From Nitrospiraceae bacterium (lineage in GTDB: Bacteria; Nitrospirota; UBA9217): a DNA stretch of 7,937 bases. This document shows, piece after piece, positions 6,413 through 7,937 of this stretch. How positions within the stretch are numbered: the first letter of the stretch is position 1; each line of letters opens with the position of its first letter. Under the pieces are notes generated by a model that was not told the DNA's origin, did no database searches, and saw nothing but the letters and a program-made list of their open reading frames with translations. The position numbers and the translations under genes were made by a program. The stretch is from assembly GCA_003454665.1 (NCBI GenBank), contig DMKB01000049.1:1-7937 (forward strand), read 5' to 3'.

Positions 6413-6440
6413 CCGCACTCCACACTCCGCATTCCACACT
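6413..6440. repeat. 14-bp tandem duplication next to ccsA stop
   Basis: CCGCACTCCACACT (6413-6426) is followed at once by CCGCATTCCACACT (6427-6440), differing at one base. It ends 4 bp from the ccsA stop codon. It is probably a slippage product or a relic of a simple intergenic repeat. Confidence 0.65.
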
Positions 6441-6444
6441 CGGA

Positions 6445-7269
6445 TCAATGCTCTATCCTGAACCCCGTATGAAAGTTCTCTGCAATAAAGGGGATCCCCC
6501 AGTAACTGACGATCATAACGAGCACCGCCAGCAGTGCATACCAGGCAAGCCGCTTTCCGCGCCAGCTGAAGGTGATGCGTAAATGCAGGAAGATCCCGTA
6601 CATGAGCCAGTTGATCAGCGACCAGACCTCCACGGGGTCCCAGCTCCAGAACTTGCCGTGGACCTGGTTCGACCAGAAGGCCCCGGAGATGATCATGACG
6701 CCCAGCATGATGAACCCGCCGGCGATATAACGGTAGCTCAGGTCGTCGAGCACCGTCAACTCAGGCAGCTTCTCGTAAAAGCCCGTCTGGTATTTTTCCT
6801 TCAGAATATGCAACAACCCCGTCGCCGCGGCGATCAGGACCGCGCCGAAGCCCGTCGATGCCGCGATGATATGGACCCAGAGCCAGTAGCTCTGGAGCGA
6901 CGCAGGAAGCTCTCCGCTGATCTTCTCCGTCAGGATGCCGGCCCAGCTCAGCAGGATGAAGGCCACAGGCATGACCAGCACGCCGATGGCCTGGATCCGT
7001 TTGACGGAAAACTGAACGATAAGAAAAATGATCATGGCGATCAGCACGCCCGACGTCAGAGATTCCGAGATCTCGATAAAGGGAAGGACCCCGCCCTTGA
7101 TCCATCTCAGCGCCACGGTGAGAACATGCACGAGGAGGCCTGCAACGGCAAGAATGAGGCCCGTGGAGAAAAGCTTCTCTTTTTTCAGGACAAGACCGCC
7201 GACGTAACTCAATGCACTGAATCCGTACGACACTACCGCGAGCCAGAGAAAAACCGATTCCGCATCCAT
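6445..7269 (-). CDS. ccsA: Cytochrome c biogenesis protein CcsA/ResC (also named CcsB)
   Basis: This 274-aa polytopic membrane protein of System II cytochrome c maturation exports or presents heme and, with ResB, attaches it to CxxCH of apocytochromes on the outer face of the membrane. The defining WWD heme-handling motif is clear at 208-223 (FWSWDPVEVWSLINWLMY). Candidate heme-ligand histidines are H48 (LLVHVL), H133 (WVHIIAAS), H204 (NQVHG) and H229 (FLHLR), in positions expected for the family. Hydrophobic segments appear at about 5-28, 34-56, 72-88, 93-113, 128-154, 181-200, 215-232 and 242-258. The length is usual for a stand-alone CcsA. The start at 7269 has an excellent AGGAGGTGA ribosome site. 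It follows resB by 86 bp in the same direction, the standard pairing. Confidence 0.95.
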   Translation of the reverse strand: MDAESVFLWLAVVSYGFSALSYVGGLVLKKEKLFSTGLILAVAGLLVHVLTVALRWIKGGVLPFIEISESLTSGVLIAMIIFLIVQFSVKRIQAIGVLVMPVAFILLSWAGILTEKISGELPASLQSYWLWVHIIAASTGFGAVLIAAATGLLHILKEKYQTGFYEKLPELTVLDDLSYRYIAGGFIMLGVMIISGAFWSNQVHGKFWSWDPVEVWSLINWLMYGIFLHLRITFSWRGKRLAWYALLAVLVMIVSYWGIPFIAENFHTGFRIEH

Positions 7270-7272
7270 CCG

Positions 7273-7281
7273 TCACCTCCT
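7273..7281 (-). promoter_or_regulatory. Strong ribosome binding site of ccsA
   Basis: Minus-strand AGGAGGTGA ends 3 nt before the ATG at 7269, leaving 6 nt from the GGAGG core to the start. It fixes the start of ccsA. Confidence 0.8.
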
Positions 7282-7290
7282 GGTAAAGTG

Positions 7291-7305
7291 GTTATTCCAA
7301 ATAAC
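7291..7305. repeat. Small inverted repeat upstream of ccsA
   Basis: GTTATT (7291-7296) and AATAAC (7300-7305) form perfect 6-bp arms with a 3-nt loop in the resB-ccsA gap, about 10 bp before the ccsA ribosome site. It is AT-rich and weak as a hairpin; a role is not established. Confidence 0.35.
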
Positions 7306-7355
7306 GAACGTGGTATTAATAGTAATGGAATTACCCCGGTTACGCAACTCAATTC

Positions 7356-7937
7356 CTAAGAGAACCGCTGTCCCTCCTGCTTCTTCTTTTGCGCGAACCG
7401 GGCGCCCGTCGTCAAGACCATTCCCCCGAGTCCGACCCAGAAGCTCGTCAAGATCACGGGCAGCCCGGGGTTATAACGGACGTCCAGGCTTGCCCAGTAG
7501 CGCACCTCGTTCAGGGAGAGGAGATATTCCCCTGCCTTCACTTTTTCGCCGAAGGCCGCCTTTCCTTTGAAACGTTCCGCGGACATTTCAGAATGGCTCC
7601 CCGGATTGAACTGTTGGACCTGGAAAAGGACCTCGCCGGTCCGCTCCTTCTCCTTGTCGGGATAATAGGTGAACTGCAGGTCAATAAGGGGGTGTTCGCC
7701 CGGGATCTGCGGAAAGGGTATCGTCCCCGGTCCCCGGGCCGTTCCCGTTGTATACAAGTAGGTCCCATCGTCCTGCTTCAGGCTCTGGATCGGGGAATAG
7801 GCGCCGTAAAGCTCCTTCCCGTCCTTGTCCCATATGATAATGAGGGGCGAGAACCCGTCTTTTTTGCGGTAGTAGTTCATCTCCTTGTGCATGACGTGGC
7901 CCGTCACGTAGGTCATGCCCCGATGGACGTCCGGGGC
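7356..7937 (-). CDS. resB: ResB-family cytochrome c biogenesis protein, C-terminal part
   Basis: The frame is open to the window edge, so the N-terminus and the first membrane helices are missing; 193 residues are seen, ending in TAG. The visible part matches the large periplasmic domain and last helix of ResB/Ccs1, which works with CcsA to ligate heme to apocytochrome c. The soluble part shows the beta-rich character of the family, for example LIIIWDKDGKELYG and LIDLQFTYYP. It is followed by the conserved block before the final helix, VRYWASLDVRYNPGLPVI, then a hydrophobic segment (LTSFWVGLGGMVLTTGA) and a basic tail (RFAQKKKQEGQ). The adjacent ccsA on the same strand supports the call. A Met at 7916 is internal, since the frame continues upstream in coding-like sequence. 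Confidence 0.87.
   Translation of the reverse strand, partial: APDVHRGMTYVTGHVMHKEMNYYRKKDGFSPLIIIWDKDGKELYGAYSPIQSLKQDDGTYLYTTGTARGPGTIPFPQIPGEHPLIDLQFTYYPDKEKERTGEVLFQVQQFNPGSHSEMSAERFKGKAAFGEKVKAGEYLLSLNEVRYWASLDVRYNPGLPVILTSFWVGLGGMVLTTGARFAQKKKQEGQRFS

Larger units (their letters stand above)
6149..6444. other. Non-coding spacer with several small repeats
   Basis: This 296-bp region lies between the ccsA stop and the radical SAM start. I see no credible gene. From the ccsA side it holds a 14-bp tandem duplication (6413-6440), a TTCTCC-rich stretch (about 6359-6385), a direct repeat enclosing a small inverted repeat (6290-6323) and a hairpin built on a CGCAGAGACGC core (6191-6215). The promoter of the radical SAM gene is expected here, but I could not place it with confidence. 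Confidence 0.65.

Noticed and set aside
6191..6440. CRISPR array
   Set aside because: The repeats are different from one another, short and not regularly spaced.
6149..6444. Cobalamin riboswitch ahead of the B12-type radical SAM gene
   Set aside because: I looked for the B12-box and the expected multi-helix leader and saw neither; the repeats present do not form that architecture.
6583..7359. Plus-strand open frame of 258 codons
   Set aside because: Antisense to ccsA; the product is dominated by His, Asp, Arg and Gln, the complement of a membrane protein's hydrophobic codons.
7917..7937. GCCCC/GGGGC inverted repeat at the window end
   Set aside because: It lies inside the ResB coding frame and reads as ordinary codons (APDVHRG); probably chance in GC-rich DNA.

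Overview
All nine credible genes in this window lie on the minus strand, so transcription runs from high to low coordinates. The opposite strand holds only long antisense frames typical of GC-rich coding DNA. The content suggests an anaerobic or microaerophilic Gram-negative bacterium of the Desulfobacterota/'Deltaproteobacteria' or Nitrospirota kind. The grounds are System II (ResB/CcsA) cytochrome c maturation, two B12-type radical SAM enzymes, LuxE-like acyl-activating enzymes and a dispersed palindromic repeat built on GACAGGAT/ATCCTGTC. This placement is inference; the window contains no phylogenetic marker.

Layout in transcription order. (1) 7937-7356 is the 3' end of resB and 7269-6445 is a complete ccsA; together they are the heme delivery and cytochrome c synthetase pair. 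(2) 6444-6149 is a non-coding spacer with several small repeats. (3) 6148-4817 is a stand-alone radical SAM enzyme with an N-terminal B12-type Rossmann region. (4) 4816-4675 is a spacer with a 58-bp imperfect palindrome. (5) 4674-1 is a tightly spaced gene string: an 81-aa and a 119-aa membrane protein, two tandem paralogous LuxE-like proteins (401 and 408 aa), a 60-aa Lys-rich protein with a Cys-x-Cys pair, and a BchE-like radical SAM protein cut by the window edge.

The most interesting part is the string in (5). One LuxE-like paralog keeps the adenylation motifs, with YFTSGTT as the phosphate-binding loop. The other has lost the Thr pair of that loop and looks like an inactive or re-purposed partner. 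Neither has the C-terminal cysteine that is the acyl acceptor in luciferase-type LuxE. Their co-transcription with a BchE-type enzyme, without any chlorophyll genes in view, and with small membrane proteins suggests an uncharacterised pathway. A plausible reading is that an acid is activated and transferred and its carbon skeleton then modified by radical SAM chemistry at the membrane. The sequence supports the gene families and operon structure; the substrate and product are unknown.
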